Below, piece by piece: positions 43,575 to 53,243 of a stretch of DNA of 64,000 bases. A program made the position numbers and the translations under genes. The notes below the pieces were generated by a model. It was not told where the DNA came from. It saw only the letters and a list, made by a program, of their open reading frames with translations, and did no database searches. The first letter of the stretch is position 1. The number at the start of each line of letters is the position of its first letter. Origin of the DNA: Klebsiella sp. RHBSTW-00484 (GTDB taxonomy: Bacteria; Pseudomonadota; Gammaproteobacteria; Enterobacterales; Enterobacteriaceae); NCBI RefSeq assembly GCF_013705725.1, contig NZ_CP055482.1, positions 198,878 to 262,877 of the forward strand, in the 5' to 3' direction.

Positions 43575-43798
43575 TTATGTTCTCCTGGTTGGCCAGGAAA
43601 TTTTACCCGAAACGTTTTCATCACCCGGGTGATAAGAGGTGTAATTATTCAGTAAAACAACGCCCGTTTGTGCGCCTTTTGCCAGGCCAGCGAAAGTGAC
43701 AATATCCGCTGATTAACGGCCCAGAAATACTCTGCTTAACGAAAAAGTGCCGGAGGTGAATCGTTTAAAATAACGACAAAACAATAGGGGAATACTGA

Positions 43799-46219
43799 AT
43801 GAAATATCAGACTATAACTTTGGCTATGGTTTTGCTCGGCGTCTCAGTTCCGGTAACAGCTCAGATTTATGAATCCAGCTTTACAGATACCAATGGCATT
43901 GAAGTACACGCGCCTTCAACCCGGATGCTACTCAATCCGGCTTCTACCGTAACGCTGACGCTTATTTCTGGATTGGATCGCTTTGTAAACGTTAAAGTGA
44001 CCCGGGAAACCGGGGCGCAGTTGTACAATACCACCACTACCCGTACCGGTGTGGCTGATCGGCTAAAAGCAGCCGACGGCAGTGAATTTTACGGGAAGAA
44101 AGTAACTTTACCCGCTCTCGGGGAAGGAAAACTGATCGTCCAGGTCAACATTTTGGATCTGAATCAGTCAGTGGTAGCTACGTATAACTACAACTGGACA
44201 ATAGACACCACACCTCCGGCTGCAAATGCCCTTACAGCAACCACATCACTGGGCACTGGAACTGGAGCGGTATTTAAATTAGGTCTTGAAGCTGTGGCGC
44301 AATACAGCTTTTTATCAACGGGCATCGCTGATGCGGTTGGAATAGATAAAGGCATATTTGAAATCTATCGCGCTAATGGAACCCTTTTCAGCTCAACGCC
44401 AATGAAATACAACGTCGGTGACAAGACGATGTACCTGCCCTACACCTTCGCAAGTGTGAAGCAACCGGGCATCCCTGATAGCAACCTTGACGAAGAATTT
44501 CAGGCAAAAGCCAAAATTTACGACACCGCCGGGAATATCCGCACGTTACCGACCCAAAAATTTCGGTTTGATAATACAATTGGTGAGATATCCCTTTTCG
44601 CTGTTCATGATCCAAATGATGCAACCAGCGTCGTTCCCGGCGTGAAAAACTACCCGGCCTATAAAGCCGGTATGGTGGTTAACGAAAACCCTATCAGGCT
44701 GGTGTATAAAATCCCGAGATCTAACTACCGGGCATATGCAGAGGGTGGACTGGAATTTATTAACCTTTATTCGGCTGCAAAAGAAATCGCTTCTGATGCC
44801 ACCTACAGCTATGTCGAAATGACGCTGCCATTTGGTGCCTTCAATGGGGATATGGCTCGTATGGCCAACTTTGGACAGTGGGCAGGATACTTCCCGACCT
44901 ACACGATGACGCTCAACCCGAACGCAAACAAGACGCCTGCTTTTACTGGCACCTGGGAGGATTTTCAGGATAGCAATGGCACCTGGTATAAGTCGAAGGA
45001 CTTCGAGACAGTTCTGTCTTCCAGATTGCCGATTAAAATCGTCCGGGCAAGATTTAATGTAGAAGCCAGACCGTTTGAGCAGGAAGTTGGGGGACGCCTA
45101 ACCTGCCGCATTCCGGTTGGCCAGACAAGTTGCGAAGCTCCTGAGAATTTTGATATGGCGGTAGGGACTCAGGGTTATAACCGTACACTTTATTATGTAC
45201 GCAGTGTCGCGAACCCTATTCTTCGTTCCGAGCAGTGGGTTATGACACGCTGGAACAATCAAATCGTCCCAGAAATTGGTGAGATCACCTACAGCCCGAC
45301 ATCTAAGATACTGACTGTTGAAGCTCATCTCAACAGAGATAATGATTGGTTCGACGGATTCAGACTCCTCGGATTCTATCTTACCGATAAGAACTCCAAA
45401 CAGCGCATGACGCCTGTGGGAGTCGAAAAGTCCAGAAACGCGGGTAACTACACGATTGAGTATGACCTTTCCCGGCAGTCTGAAGGGCAATACAACGTTG
45501 AAGTGAATATTCAGGATCGTTTCGGTAACCAGACAAACAAAACCTATGGCGTGATAGCTCTCGATGCCACACCCCCAACGGTTGCTATTACCTTCGAAGG
45601 GAAGCCGGTAAAGGATGACACCGTCGTCTATGGTCTGGAAAATCTGCGCATTGCACTGAGCGATAACCTGACCACACCTCGCATTACTCGTCTCCAGCTA
45701 ACTGGCGGACCGACATCAGACAATGTTGAACTCAGTTGGTCACCTGCTGGTAAAGACATATACTCGCCGGAATATCCGCGCATATTCCCGAATTTCGAGC
45801 CCTCTGAAAACTATGCTCTCAGTGTGACAGTGTCGGACAGCCAGTCCAACACAAAAACTTACACACAGAAGTTCAGTTATCTCCCGAATAACTTGGTACA
45901 GCTGCATAACCTTCGAACCCTTGCAGTAAAGTCGGCGCTCAAAACCTCTGATAACGTGCCACTTGCCTATCTGTCTACAAACATGCTCCGCAAGACTAAC
46001 GGTGAAATAGCCAAAGGCTTACAGAACGCGACCCTCTCAGTACGTAAGGATGCCAACTTCGGGATAGTGTTTAATGGAGCGGAGGCAGCTCCTGGGGAGT
46101 CTGTAAATGTTAATATCGACATGGGTATGGGTGATAATCTTCTCATGCCGGTTTATCCATCAGAGAACGGCAAGACCGGAGCCGCTGAGTTTATGATCCA
46201 AATTGATGAGCTGAAGTAA
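43799..46219 (+). CDS. Exported DUF4165/Ig-like protein (806 aa)
   Basis: A signal peptide (MKYQTITLAMVLLGVSVPVTA) is followed by the family's first domain with SGLDRFVNVKVTRETG and AADGSEFYGKKVTLPALGEG, then Ig-like beta sandwiches marked by IDTTPP and LDATPPTVAITF. A CRIPVGQTSC pair of cysteines probably forms a disulfide. The protein ends in a conserved basic/acidic domain (ALKTSDNVPLAYL...TLSVRKDANFG). From memory such proteins occur on IncHI-type plasmids and are called DUF4165/Ig-like; their role may be at the cell surface during mating, but this is unproven. The palindrome copy 7 lies inside. Confidence 0.87.
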   Translation: MKYQTITLAMVLLGVSVPVTAQIYESSFTDTNGIEVHAPSTRMLLNPASTVTLTLISGLDRFVNVKVTRETGAQLYNTTTTRTGVADRLKAADGSEFYGKKVTLPALGEGKLIVQVNILDLNQSVVATYNYNWTIDTTPPAANALTATTSLGTGTGAVFKLGLEAVAQYSFLSTGIADAVGIDKGIFEIYRANGTLFSSTPMKYNVGDKTMYLPYTFASVKQPGIPDSNLDEEFQAKAKIYDTAGNIRTLPTQKFRFDNTIGEISLFAVHDPNDATSVVPGVKNYPAYKAGMVVNENPIRLVYKIPRSNYRAYAEGGLEFINLYSAAKEIASDATYSYVEMTLPFGAFNGDMARMANFGQWAGYFPTYTMTLNPNANKTPAFTGTWEDFQDSNGTWYKSKDFETVLSSRLPIKIVRARFNVEARPFEQEVGGRLTCRIPVGQTSCEAPENFDMAVGTQGYNRTLYYVRSVANPILRSEQWVMTRWNNQIVPEIGEITYSPTSKILTVEAHLNRDNDWFDGFRLLGFYLTDKNSKQRMTPVGVEKSRNAGNYTIEYDLSRQSEGQYNVEVNIQDRFGNQTNKTYGVIALDATPPTVAITFEGKPVKDDTVVYGLENLRIALSDNLTTPRITRLQLTGGPTSDNVELSWSPAGKDIYSPEYPRIFPNFEPSENYALSVTVSDSQSNTKTYTQKFSYLPNNLVQLHNLRTLAVKSALKTSDNVPLAYLSTNMLRKTNGEIAKGLQNATLSVRKDANFGIVFNGAEAAPGESVNVNIDMGMGDNLLMPVYPSENGKTGAAEFMIQIDELK
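44099..44109. repeat. Dispersed palindrome copy 7
   Basis: GAAAGTAACTTTA context; the 11-base core AAAGTAACTTT is exact, inside the DUF4165 gene at 43799. Confidence 0.62.
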
Positions 46220-46227
46220 CCATAAAA

Positions 46228-46256
46228 AGCCGTCAGTCACTCTGGCGGCTTTTTTT
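46228..46256 (+). terminator. Rho-independent terminator
   Basis: AGCCGTCAG...CTGGCGGCT hairpin followed by TTTTTTT, nine bases after the stop of the DUF4165 gene. Confidence 0.87.
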
Positions 46257-46322
46257 CGTGACGCCATTTCCTGCATTTTCTCCGCTCTCTCTCCTCATAA
46301 CTCTGTAGCCGCTTGCGTCAAA

Positions 46323-46333
46323 AAAGTAACTTT
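46323..46333. repeat. Dispersed palindrome copy 8
   Basis: AAAAAGTAACTTTTT (46321-46335), self-complementary, between the DUF4165 terminator and the replication origin. Confidence 0.72.
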
Positions 46334-46419
46334 TTCTACAAGGGAAGAAGTGTGCTAGTGCGGTTCTTAGAACGGATCGGAATTTACTCACATTTCGATC
46401 GTAATGCTTCATGACGTCT

Positions 46420-46641
46420 CTGTGCATAGTTATCAACAGGATAGAATAATAATAAAGATCAATATAGGATCAATAGCAGATCAAAAAGGAATAACGATCC
46501 TCGCAGGCCAGTAATATCGGGGCTCTCAGCGGATCGCCATCCACTGTACAGGGGGCGAAATACACTATGTCGGGTAATCCATCCACTATACAGGGTGCAT
46601 AATCCACTATACCGGGTGGATTCGATACACTATACCGGGTA
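46420..46641 (+). other. Replication origin region: GATC cluster plus five iterons
   Basis: Five direct iterons of consensus TCCACTATACCGGGTA start at 46540, 46561, 46582, 46603 and 46626, spaced 21, 21, 21 and 23 bases (two helical turns), directly before the initiator gene. Upstream lie a DnaA-box-like TTATCAACA and four GATC sites within 45 bases (46457-46499). This is the usual layout of an iteron-controlled origin. Confidence 0.88.
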
Positions 46642-46677
46642 GGATGTAGATCTTATGCACAAAACGGATCTTTCTAT

Positions 46678-47559
46678 ATGTCTAGTAATAACAACAAGTT
46701 ATCTCTTGTCATTGAAGAGTCCCTAAAAGATTCCGGGGAAGTTATCCAACTGCTTCCCACGCTAAGACAGACCATTCAGCCGAAAGTTTTACTCCGTCTG
46801 GGTGTGTTTGTGCCAACACTGAAATCCACGGATAAGGGTGGCCGGAAGAGTCACCGCATCGATGCCACCGAACCCCTTTCGAGACTATCCATTGTCGAGG
46901 GTGAAGGCTACAGCCAGATCCAAATTTATGGCCCGCGCCTCGACATGGACTCTGACTTCAAATCATGGTGTGGGATCGTTTATGCATTGTCTAACCGTCC
47001 GCTCGACTCGGAAGGTCAGCTGGAGCTGAATTTCCCGGAGTTTGCTAAGTTCTGCGGTTTTGACACTAAGCGCATTGATAGGCAATTGAAAGAGCGTTTT
47101 GATGCTTCATTGACGCGTATTGCCCGAACCAGTATCTCGTTCATTAAGAAAATACCCGGTACAGACGATCAGATAACGATAAACATGCACCTCGTGGAAT
47201 CCACGTACTACGACAGTTCCACCGGGAAAATCGTCATCAAGCCAAATTCGAAGCTCAATACGCTGTATCGCGTCGACGGTAAAACCCGACTCTACCTGAA
47301 GACGTTGCAGAAACTGGCCCGTAAGGAGTCCGCACAGGCCCTGTATCTGTATCTGGCTGAGTTACCGAGCACCTTTTACCGTATCGGATTTGACCGGCTG
47401 CGTGAACGCCTGCAACTGTCCTCACATCTTGGCAACCAGAATGCCACAGTTAAAAAGGCGCTGGGCCAGCTTAAAGAGATCGGTTTTCTGGAATACTCCA
47501 TAGACAAAGAAAACGGCGATTATGTACTGAATATTCTGAAAAGAAACATGAAGCCATGA
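46678..47559 (+). CDS. repA: Replication initiator, Rep_3 type (IncHI1B-like)
   Basis: 293 residues beginning MSSNNNKLSLVIEESLKDSG. Two winged-helix domains of the Rep_3 superfamily are suggested by YSQIQIYGPRLDMDSDFKSW (WH1) and FYRIGFDRLRERLQLSSHLG with a following recognition helix (WH2). The protein binds the iterons on both sides, opens the origin and, as a dimer, limits its own expression. From memory it is closest to the IncHI1B(pNDM-MAR) initiator. The start codon directly follows the iteron array; no strong ribosome site is evident. Confidence 0.88.
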   Translation: MSSNNNKLSLVIEESLKDSGEVIQLLPTLRQTIQPKVLLRLGVFVPTLKSTDKGGRKSHRIDATEPLSRLSIVEGEGYSQIQIYGPRLDMDSDFKSWCGIVYALSNRPLDSEGQLELNFPEFAKFCGFDTKRIDRQLKERFDASLTRIARTSISFIKKIPGTDDQITINMHLVESTYYDSSTGKIVIKPNSKLNTLYRVDGKTRLYLKTLQKLARKESAQALYLYLAELPSTFYRIGFDRLRERLQLSSHLGNQNATVKKALGQLKEIGFLEYSIDKENGDYVLNILKRNMKP

Positions 47560-47603
47560 TAGATGCCGGATAATGCAGCTGCCTGCCGCGTGGGTGGCTG
47601 CAT

Positions 47604-48078
47604 TACCCGGAATAGTGGATATTCTTCTCCTTTCCGCTCTGTTTTTACCCGGTACAGTGGATCTCCACTACACCGGGTAATGTCAGCCCTAAAACTCCGA
47701 TGCAGCCCTTTCTCTTCAGCCTTACCCTGACGATTCTGTGTGTTTTTCAACCAAAATGTGAACTATACCCGGTACAGTGGAGCCACGAAAATGTGATCCA
47801 TACCCGGTATAGTGGATAAGGCCCCTTGCGAACCAGGCACCGGAAATGTGGCGGCACTGGTTGGCAAGTTTTACCCGGTATAGTGGAGCCCGTTACTGCC
47901 TCCGCCCCGGATGGCGTGATGTCACGGGAAGGAAGATATACCCGATAAAGTGGTTCGTGAAGGGTGAACGGCCCTGATAGCACGATGAGGCTGAAGTGGA
48001 AACTGTACCCGGTATAGTGGAGCCACTAAGATTGCGTACCCGGTGGCTGAGAGGGGAATCTTTTCCCGCCACAGTGGA
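47604..48078 (-). repeat. Downstream iteron array (inverted orientation)
   Basis: At least seven copies of TACCCGGTATAGTGGA or close variants start at 47604, 47646, 47766, 47801, 47872, 47939 and 48006, with degenerate copies near 48037 and 48063. One copy in plus orientation (47664-47679) forms a palindromic pair with 47646. These lie in inverse orientation to the upstream array and probably serve as incompatibility (copy-control) iterons. The small frames here with repeated Leu-Tyr-Arg-Val arise from the repeats. Confidence 0.87.
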
Positions 48079-48146
48079 GTAGCTGATATCGTCGAAAATG
48101 TCTTAACCACAATACGGCCATTCTGTTGCTGCACTAAAGAAATGCA

Positions 48147-48662
48147 TCATCGAGTCTCAGGTGTTTTAAGTTGGTAAACCCCCTTCCACCAGGTGTCGAA
48201 AGAGACGCTATCATCGCAGCGCATAAACATGCCGTTATGCCTTGCGACAACGCTGAGAGAACCTTTATTTTTACCGCAGGTCTTCTCAAAAGACTCTGTA
48301 GCTTTAATAAAAGTTTCACCATCCGTGATGGTCGGGGAATCCAGTTCCTTCGCCAGCCATGACGGATAGCTGTCAGCATTAACCCATACAAGGCGTTCCA
48401 CAACTGAAAAGAGTACGCCGACAAGGCCAACCGCCCAGAGCGTAATAACCAGTAAACGTAAAATTCGCAGGACTATGAATTTTGAATGCTGTAAAGGCGA
48501 GACAAGAAATGGCAACGATATCATGACTGTGAGCATGACTGATGACGCCAGCAACGTGTATAACAATGCCCATGATTTCACATAGGCCGAAAACGCGATC
48601 ATCAAGCCAATAAGAACAAAGAGCGGTGCAGCGCTTTTCAGACTACCCATGTTTATTTTCAT
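48147..48662 (-). CDS. Membrane protein of unknown function (171 aa)
   Basis: Three hydrophobic stretches (PLFVLIGLMIAFSAYV, LLYTLLASSVMLTVMISLPF and LRLLVITLWAVGLVGVLF) predict an N-terminal membrane domain, followed by a soluble part with two cysteines (CGKNKG and MRCDDS). Sits between the downstream iterons and the 48851 gene. Function unknown. Confidence 0.68.
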   Translation of the reverse strand: MKINMGSLKSAAPLFVLIGLMIAFSAYVKSWALLYTLLASSVMLTVMISLPFLVSPLQHSKFIVLRILRLLVITLWAVGLVGVLFSVVERLVWVNADSYPSWLAKELDSPTITDGETFIKATESFEKTCGKNKGSLSVVARHNGMFMRCDDSVSFDTWWKGVYQLKTPETR

Positions 48663-48850
48663 TATTTTGATGCTCCATTTTGTACGAGTTTAGAGATACT
48701 ACGTTTAAAATCATCTACGGCCTCAAAAAAGGTTCGTGGATGACGTTATTGGTTTTTTATATTGTACCATTGGTGAGCGTTTACCTTTTTACCCTTTAAT
48801 TAAGGCACCAGGATTCGCCCCTGAAAAAGCGAATTCCATGAGGTTAATGT

Positions 48851-49177
48851 ATGTCACACAATATTTTTATAGCTGAGTTTGATGATGGACTTCGGATGTA
48901 CGGTATCAATGACGGTACAGCCTGCCATATGCATGCTTTTTTGTTTCAGACCCAGGCGCAAGTAGAACACTGGCTGGGAAGCGGTGATCGTGATACCCGC
49001 AAGTTACCTGTAATGCCAGAAAACGCCTCATTGACGGAGGAAAACGTCACTATCGGCCCTGACGAAACATGGGCTTTTCGCTCCCGAGCTTCACGCACCG
49101 CACAATGGATCACCGGCCCCCTTGAACATGACAGTGAGTCATGGGAAGACCAGTCTGTATATGGCCACAGCACGTGA
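48851..49177 (+). CDS. Hypothetical protein (108 aa)
   Basis: Begins MSHNIFIAEFDDGLRMYGIN with an AGGT-type site. A small beta-rich acidic protein. The distance to its neighbours suggests its own promoter. Function unknown. Confidence 0.62.
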   Translation: MSHNIFIAEFDDGLRMYGINDGTACHMHAFLFQTQAQVEHWLGSGDRDTRKLPVMPENASLTEENVTIGPDETWAFRSRASRTAQWITGPLEHDSESWEDQSVYGHST

Positions 49178-49490
49178 ACTTCACGCCTCCAGTCCTGCTG
49201 ACCGACATAGGCAGGACAGGGGTTTACAGTACCCGGTACAGTGTATCGCCTTGCTGAACCCGTGTTTGCTGCTGCTGGCCCAGCGGACGGATGCTGGGAA
49301 AGTCAAAGATGATCAGTTTTAGATCCGCGTTCGCGGGGATAATTATTCCTACTGGAATGTTAGCTACAGCGTTAGAATCCATTTTGTTGCCTCACCTTAC
49401 AAGGGCGATTAACCGTCTTAATGGCAGCATTCGCCCGATCAGGCCGCAGGGGTAACAACTTGTGGTCTTTTTCGTACACAAGGAGTGTTT
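49178..49490. other. Spacer holding a solitary iteron
   Basis: About 310 bases. TACCCGGTACAGTGTA at 49230-49245 is a lone iteron in the inverse orientation. No gene convincing; a good AAGGAG site at its end belongs to the next gene. Confidence 0.6.
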
Positions 49491-49763
49491 ATGCCTTACA
49501 TCCCCGAAACACTGGAAGGAACGTTTTTCCGCAAGACTATTGAAACATCACCGGAAGGTGAAAGCCTGTACTGGTTTCGCCGTGCAGATGGCATAGAATT
49601 CGCCGTCATTGAGTCGGCTCGCTACCCAGGCAATGATGCCGTGGTAATTTGCGGGGACGGGCGCCCAACAGGCAACACGATTTCAGAATCGCTTTTTGTC
49701 ATTACTGATGACATGCGGGCGCTTCCCCGTGGCGTGTATGAACAGGAGGCGCATGATGCCTAA
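49491..49763 (+). CDS. Hypothetical protein (90 aa)
   Basis: ATG 49491 (MPYIPETLEGTFFRKTIETS) follows AAGGAG. Beta-rich small protein. Overlaps the next gene by 11 bases, so translation is coupled. Function unknown. Confidence 0.68.
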   Translation: MPYIPETLEGTFFRKTIETSPEGESLYWFRRADGIEFAVIESARYPGNDAVVICGDGRPTGNTISESLFVITDDMRALPRGVYEQEAHDA

Positions 49764-50148
49764 CCAGATCCCGAACAACCCTACACTTCCGAAGAATTTC
49801 GACATTACGCCTAACGAGAAGCGCAGCAAGGCCCAGCTCGATGCCTGGTGGGATCATCCTTACTGCGTCACCCATAACGAGAAATTTCACGTGTACTGTC
49901 TGAACGGCGGGGCGTGGGATAGGCCGACATGGCTGGCTCAGGCTGACACGTATGATGAGGCCTGTGAACTGGCAGAACGGAAACAAGCTGAGTGGGTGGC
50001 ACGCCGGGAACAGCCTATTTACTATATGACCTTTGAGCCGCCTTTTCAGATGGTGCGACAGCCGCAACGCCCTGATCATGATGCTGTAGTAGTTGTGTCG
50101 TTCGAAACGAAGGAAGAACTGGACGCCTGGAGCGCAGCGCAGCAATAA
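49753..50148 (+). CDS. Hypothetical protein (131 aa)
   Basis: ATG 49753 (MMPNQIPNNPTLPKNFDITP) lies behind CAGGAGG inside the previous gene. The protein is rich in tryptophan and aromatic residues (LDAWWDHPYCVTHNEKFHVY). No family recognised; the pair 49491/49753 seems a two-gene operon. Confidence 0.68.
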   Translation: MMPNQIPNNPTLPKNFDITPNEKRSKAQLDAWWDHPYCVTHNEKFHVYCLNGGAWDRPTWLAQADTYDEACELAERKQAEWVARREQPIYYMTFEPPFQMVRQPQRPDHDAVVVVSFETKEELDAWSAAQQ

Positions 50149-50471
50149 AAAAGCCTCCCGTTTAGGCGCCTCTTAAGGATGGGTTTTCGTGGCTAAAGAT
50201 GAAAAGCAACACGCTTCCCGGTTAGGAGAGTTGCCCAAATCCACTATGCCGGGTGAATGATGTGTTGATCCATGCTGACGGGTAGGTGTATGGGCAGATC
50301 CGCAGAGAGCGGCAGGCCAGTTTCATTTGCGGTTTTAGTGATGGGACATCAGGTTATCCACAAAAACGGTGCATAAACCTGTGACCGGAATCTGGATAAG
50401 ATGGGATAATCATCATCGCGGTGCCATTACCTTGAAAGGGTGACCCGGTACCGGGTCACCCTGCCTCGCTT
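50149..50471. other. Spacer with iteron, DnaA box and large palindrome
   Basis: Contains a plus-orientation iteron (TCCACTATGCCGGGTG, 50240-50255), a perfect DnaA box TTATCCACA (50354-50362) and a 24-bp palindrome at 50438-50461. No gene. The combination suggests a further replication control or second origin-like site. Confidence 0.65.
50438..50461. repeat. 24-bp perfect palindrome at DUF4165 gene end
   Basis: Self-complementary over all 24 bases; its centre, ACCCGGTACCGGGT, contains two opposed half-iterons. It lies 10 bases past the stop of the DUF4165 gene on the minus strand and is followed by CTTTC, so it may also act as a terminator. Confidence 0.72.
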
Positions 50472-52928
50472 TTACTTCAGTTCCTCGATATTCAGCATAA
50501 ATTCTGACGTTCCGCTGACGCCGGAAATCGATGGGAAAATCGGGAAGCTGCGGCTGTCACCCAGACCCAGATCCAGCTGAACGTTTTTGCTCTCCCCTGG
50601 TGCTGCGGAAACCCCATTCACCGTAACGCCGAAGGCCGCATCCTTACGTACCGTCAGTATCGCGTCCTGTTTCCCTGTTGCGATAGAACCGTCCTTCTTG
50701 CGCAGCTGGCTGGCATACAGTACAGCCAGCGGCGTGTTGTCGGACGTTTTCAGGGCGGTACTGACGGAGATGGTCTTAAGGTTCTCCAGACGTACCAGGT
50801 TGTTCGGCAGGTAGTTAAATTCGACGGCGCTTTCTTTAACGTTGTTCATCTCGTCTTTGGCATACACGGTCAACGTGTAGGTTTCACCGTCATTAAGTGA
50901 CGGGAAGATCTTCGGGTAATTCGGTGTATAGAGATCATTTCCGAGATTTACCCAGGACAACTCAACAGCATCAGATACCGGTCCACCTCGAAGCGTCATG
51001 CGAGTTAACGAGGGTTTGGTCAGAGTATCTGCGAGCTGAATTCGGACGTTTTCCAAGCCGAACACTGTCACGTTGCTGGTGATAGGTTTGTTTTCGTAGT
51101 TGATACTGATGGACGGCGGCGAGTTATCGACCGTCACGGTTTTGTAGGCTAAGCTTCCCGTGTTGCTGAAAGAATCCTGGGCGTTGAGCTGCACGTTATA
51201 GCTGCCCTCCGGGATCTGTTTCAGGTTGAAGTCGTAAGTATAATTCCCGGTTGCTGTGTTACGCCCCGTTTGTTTTCCTGTCACGTTGATATCCGCGTTA
51301 TTGCGGGATTTGTCAGACAACCACACCCGGCTCAGTTTAACGGCATCGAAATACCATCCGTCTCCTGGCTCGTTGACGAATACCTGAAGAATGTTGGTCG
51401 CATCATTGTAGTTGTAGCCAGTAACTGTGGGCCCCTTTGTATGCCAGGCGATGTTTTCCCAGAGCGGCATGAAGAAGGTGGACTCGGTTGTCGAACGCAC
51501 TTCATAGGCAGTATGTATATAGCCGGTGGTACCGTTTGTAATCGCCTGTGTCAGGTCGACAGTACACGACGTTGACCCGGCAGGGATCTTGCAGGTGGCA
51601 CTGCCGGTAATTGCTTGTTCGTAGGGGCGTGCTTGCACAGTGAAACGGATCTTGGTTAGGTTCACCGGCATATCTGAAGCCAGAAAATTTTTCCAGTCGA
51701 CGCTATTGAACCAAGTGCCGTCAGACTTCTGTCGCTCAATCGCAGGACTCCCCCACGCAGGACTTTTTACCGCCGCCGGGTCCCAGTTCAGCCAGGAGGC
51801 GTACTGAGTCAGACCGCCACCGGCCCATTGGTACCTGTTCACAGGGCGATAGTAGTTTCCATCCAGAGTACCCTGTGGGAGCTTCACTTCTACGTACACA
51901 TAGGTCGTGTCTTCTGAAATAACCTTAGAGCCGCCATAATTGTTAAGAATGGTGATGCCGCCGTTACGGTATGGCTGCCAGTTAGTTCGGGGAATACGAA
52001 TGACCATCCGGTACGGGTTTTCGAGTACAGAGAGCCCCCGCACAAACGGTACGTACCCTGAAGAGATCCCTGGAACCACACTCGTACTGACTCGTGAGTC
52101 ATGGACCGCAAAGGGCGTATATTCACCTATCTGGTCATCAAATAAAAAGCGCTGCGGAGGAATATTCAGCGTGTTTCCGGCCTTATCAGTGATGATAAAA
52201 TTGAAGGTGAATTCTTCATTGAGATCGCTGGTGGGCATGCCAGGTTGAGTGACCGCTTCCTTTATCCAGGGGTAAAAGGCACGTTTTGCCGCCGTGTCGT
52301 AGCTGAGTGTATTATCGGAAACGACTGTTCCATTGCTGCGCTTGATGACCAACCGGATCTTGTCTATGCCATACGCATCATCAACGCCGTCAGCAAAGAT
52401 GGAAAACTGGCCAGAACCTCCGCGACCGAGCTCCCAAAGTGGTCCACTCAGGACCATGTCATAGCCTGCGTTCTGGCTTGGGTATATGCTGGTGTACTTC
52501 GGCGCTGTAGTATCGATGGTGAAACGATACGTTGTGGAACTTACGACGGCTTGCTGGAGATCTAGCGTGTCATTGATTACCGTGAAAGACCCTTCACCAA
52601 GTGCAGGTAACCCCATGTCCTTTCCGTAATACTCTGTGCCGTCGGCAGCAACAATGCGGTCTGCAACACTTATCTTGGCCGTTAGTCCCGAATACATAAC
52701 CTTTTTATCACTGTCCCTGGTTACAGTCACACGTTCGTACCGGTCTAGACCGGAAATTAAGTTTAGGGTCAGGGCGCCAGCCGGATTGAGATAGCTCTGC
52801 GTTGCAGGCTTAAGCGTCATTGCCAGCTGATTGGTGTCGGTATAGGAATAACTGAAAATCTGAGCCGCCGCCGGATAAGTTGAAGAGATGGCCGTGGCAA
52901 TGATACAGCCTGTCAGTATTTTACGCAT
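50472..52928 (-). CDS. Exported DUF4165/Ig-like protein (818 aa)
   Basis: Signal peptide MRKILTGCIIATAISSTYPAAA, then the family start QIFSYSYTDTNQL, SGLDRYERVTVTRDSD and AADGTEYYGKDMGLPALGEG. Ig-like units follow (FTIDTTAPKY, TVDNSPPSISINY), with the family cysteine pair CKIPAGSTSC in the middle. The C-terminal domain SALKTSDNTPLAVLYASQLR...ILTVRKDAAFG is shared with the other copies. Probably extracytoplasmic; function unknown. A relative in opposite orientation lies across the replicon. Confidence 0.87.
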   Translation of the reverse strand: MRKILTGCIIATAISSTYPAAAQIFSYSYTDTNQLAMTLKPATQSYLNPAGALTLNLISGLDRYERVTVTRDSDKKVMYSGLTAKISVADRIVAADGTEYYGKDMGLPALGEGSFTVINDTLDLQQAVVSSTTYRFTIDTTAPKYTSIYPSQNAGYDMVLSGPLWELGRGGSGQFSIFADGVDDAYGIDKIRLVIKRSNGTVVSDNTLSYDTAAKRAFYPWIKEAVTQPGMPTSDLNEEFTFNFIITDKAGNTLNIPPQRFLFDDQIGEYTPFAVHDSRVSTSVVPGISSGYVPFVRGLSVLENPYRMVIRIPRTNWQPYRNGGITILNNYGGSKVISEDTTYVYVEVKLPQGTLDGNYYRPVNRYQWAGGGLTQYASWLNWDPAAVKSPAWGSPAIERQKSDGTWFNSVDWKNFLASDMPVNLTKIRFTVQARPYEQAITGSATCKIPAGSTSCTVDLTQAITNGTTGYIHTAYEVRSTTESTFFMPLWENIAWHTKGPTVTGYNYNDATNILQVFVNEPGDGWYFDAVKLSRVWLSDKSRNNADINVTGKQTGRNTATGNYTYDFNLKQIPEGSYNVQLNAQDSFSNTGSLAYKTVTVDNSPPSISINYENKPITSNVTVFGLENVRIQLADTLTKPSLTRMTLRGGPVSDAVELSWVNLGNDLYTPNYPKIFPSLNDGETYTLTVYAKDEMNNVKESAVEFNYLPNNLVRLENLKTISVSTALKTSDNTPLAVLYASQLRKKDGSIATGKQDAILTVRKDAAFGVTVNGVSAAPGESKNVQLDLGLGDSRSFPIFPSISGVSGTSEFMLNIEELK

Positions 52929-53243
52929 GTGATGCTCCCGGGATGTATTTGTCCCTATTTTACAAAATCATTTCTTCTGACCTTGCTGGTTATCAGAGGT
53001 ATTTCATAGCTTTAAACTTTTGAAAATGTCCGTTATAACAACTTTGGCGAGGTAAAAATTGGCAACGGATTGACTATTGAGATGGATCTTCACCAGGACG
53101 AGAAAAAGTGACTTTTCGTACACGAACAAGTAAGCAAGAATTCATGTTTTGATGTAAATGCCACAGTGCGGGAACTGAAAGATATGGGTGGAGGTTTGGC
53201 TATATTTCAGCAAGGTGCCGACTTAACGACACCCCAAAATTAT
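52929..53243. other. Spacer between two DUF4165 genes
   Basis: About 315 bases containing palindrome copy 9 (53103-53117). No terminator or gene is clear; plus-strand frame 53166-53438 overlaps the next gene and is a shadow. Confidence 0.5.
53105..53115. repeat. Dispersed palindrome copy 9
   Basis: AAAAAGTGACTTTTC (53103-53117); here the central base is G, showing that only the arms are conserved. Confidence 0.7.

Noticed and set aside
46540..48078. Regularly spaced repeats that could be taken for a CRISPR array
   Set aside because: Units are 16 bases at 21-base spacing beside an initiator gene, with mixed orientation and no cas genes: iterons.
47520..48134. Minus-strand frames with repeated Leu-Tyr-Arg-Val
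   Set aside because: The repeats come from iterons read in frame; no start or ribosome site supports a protein.
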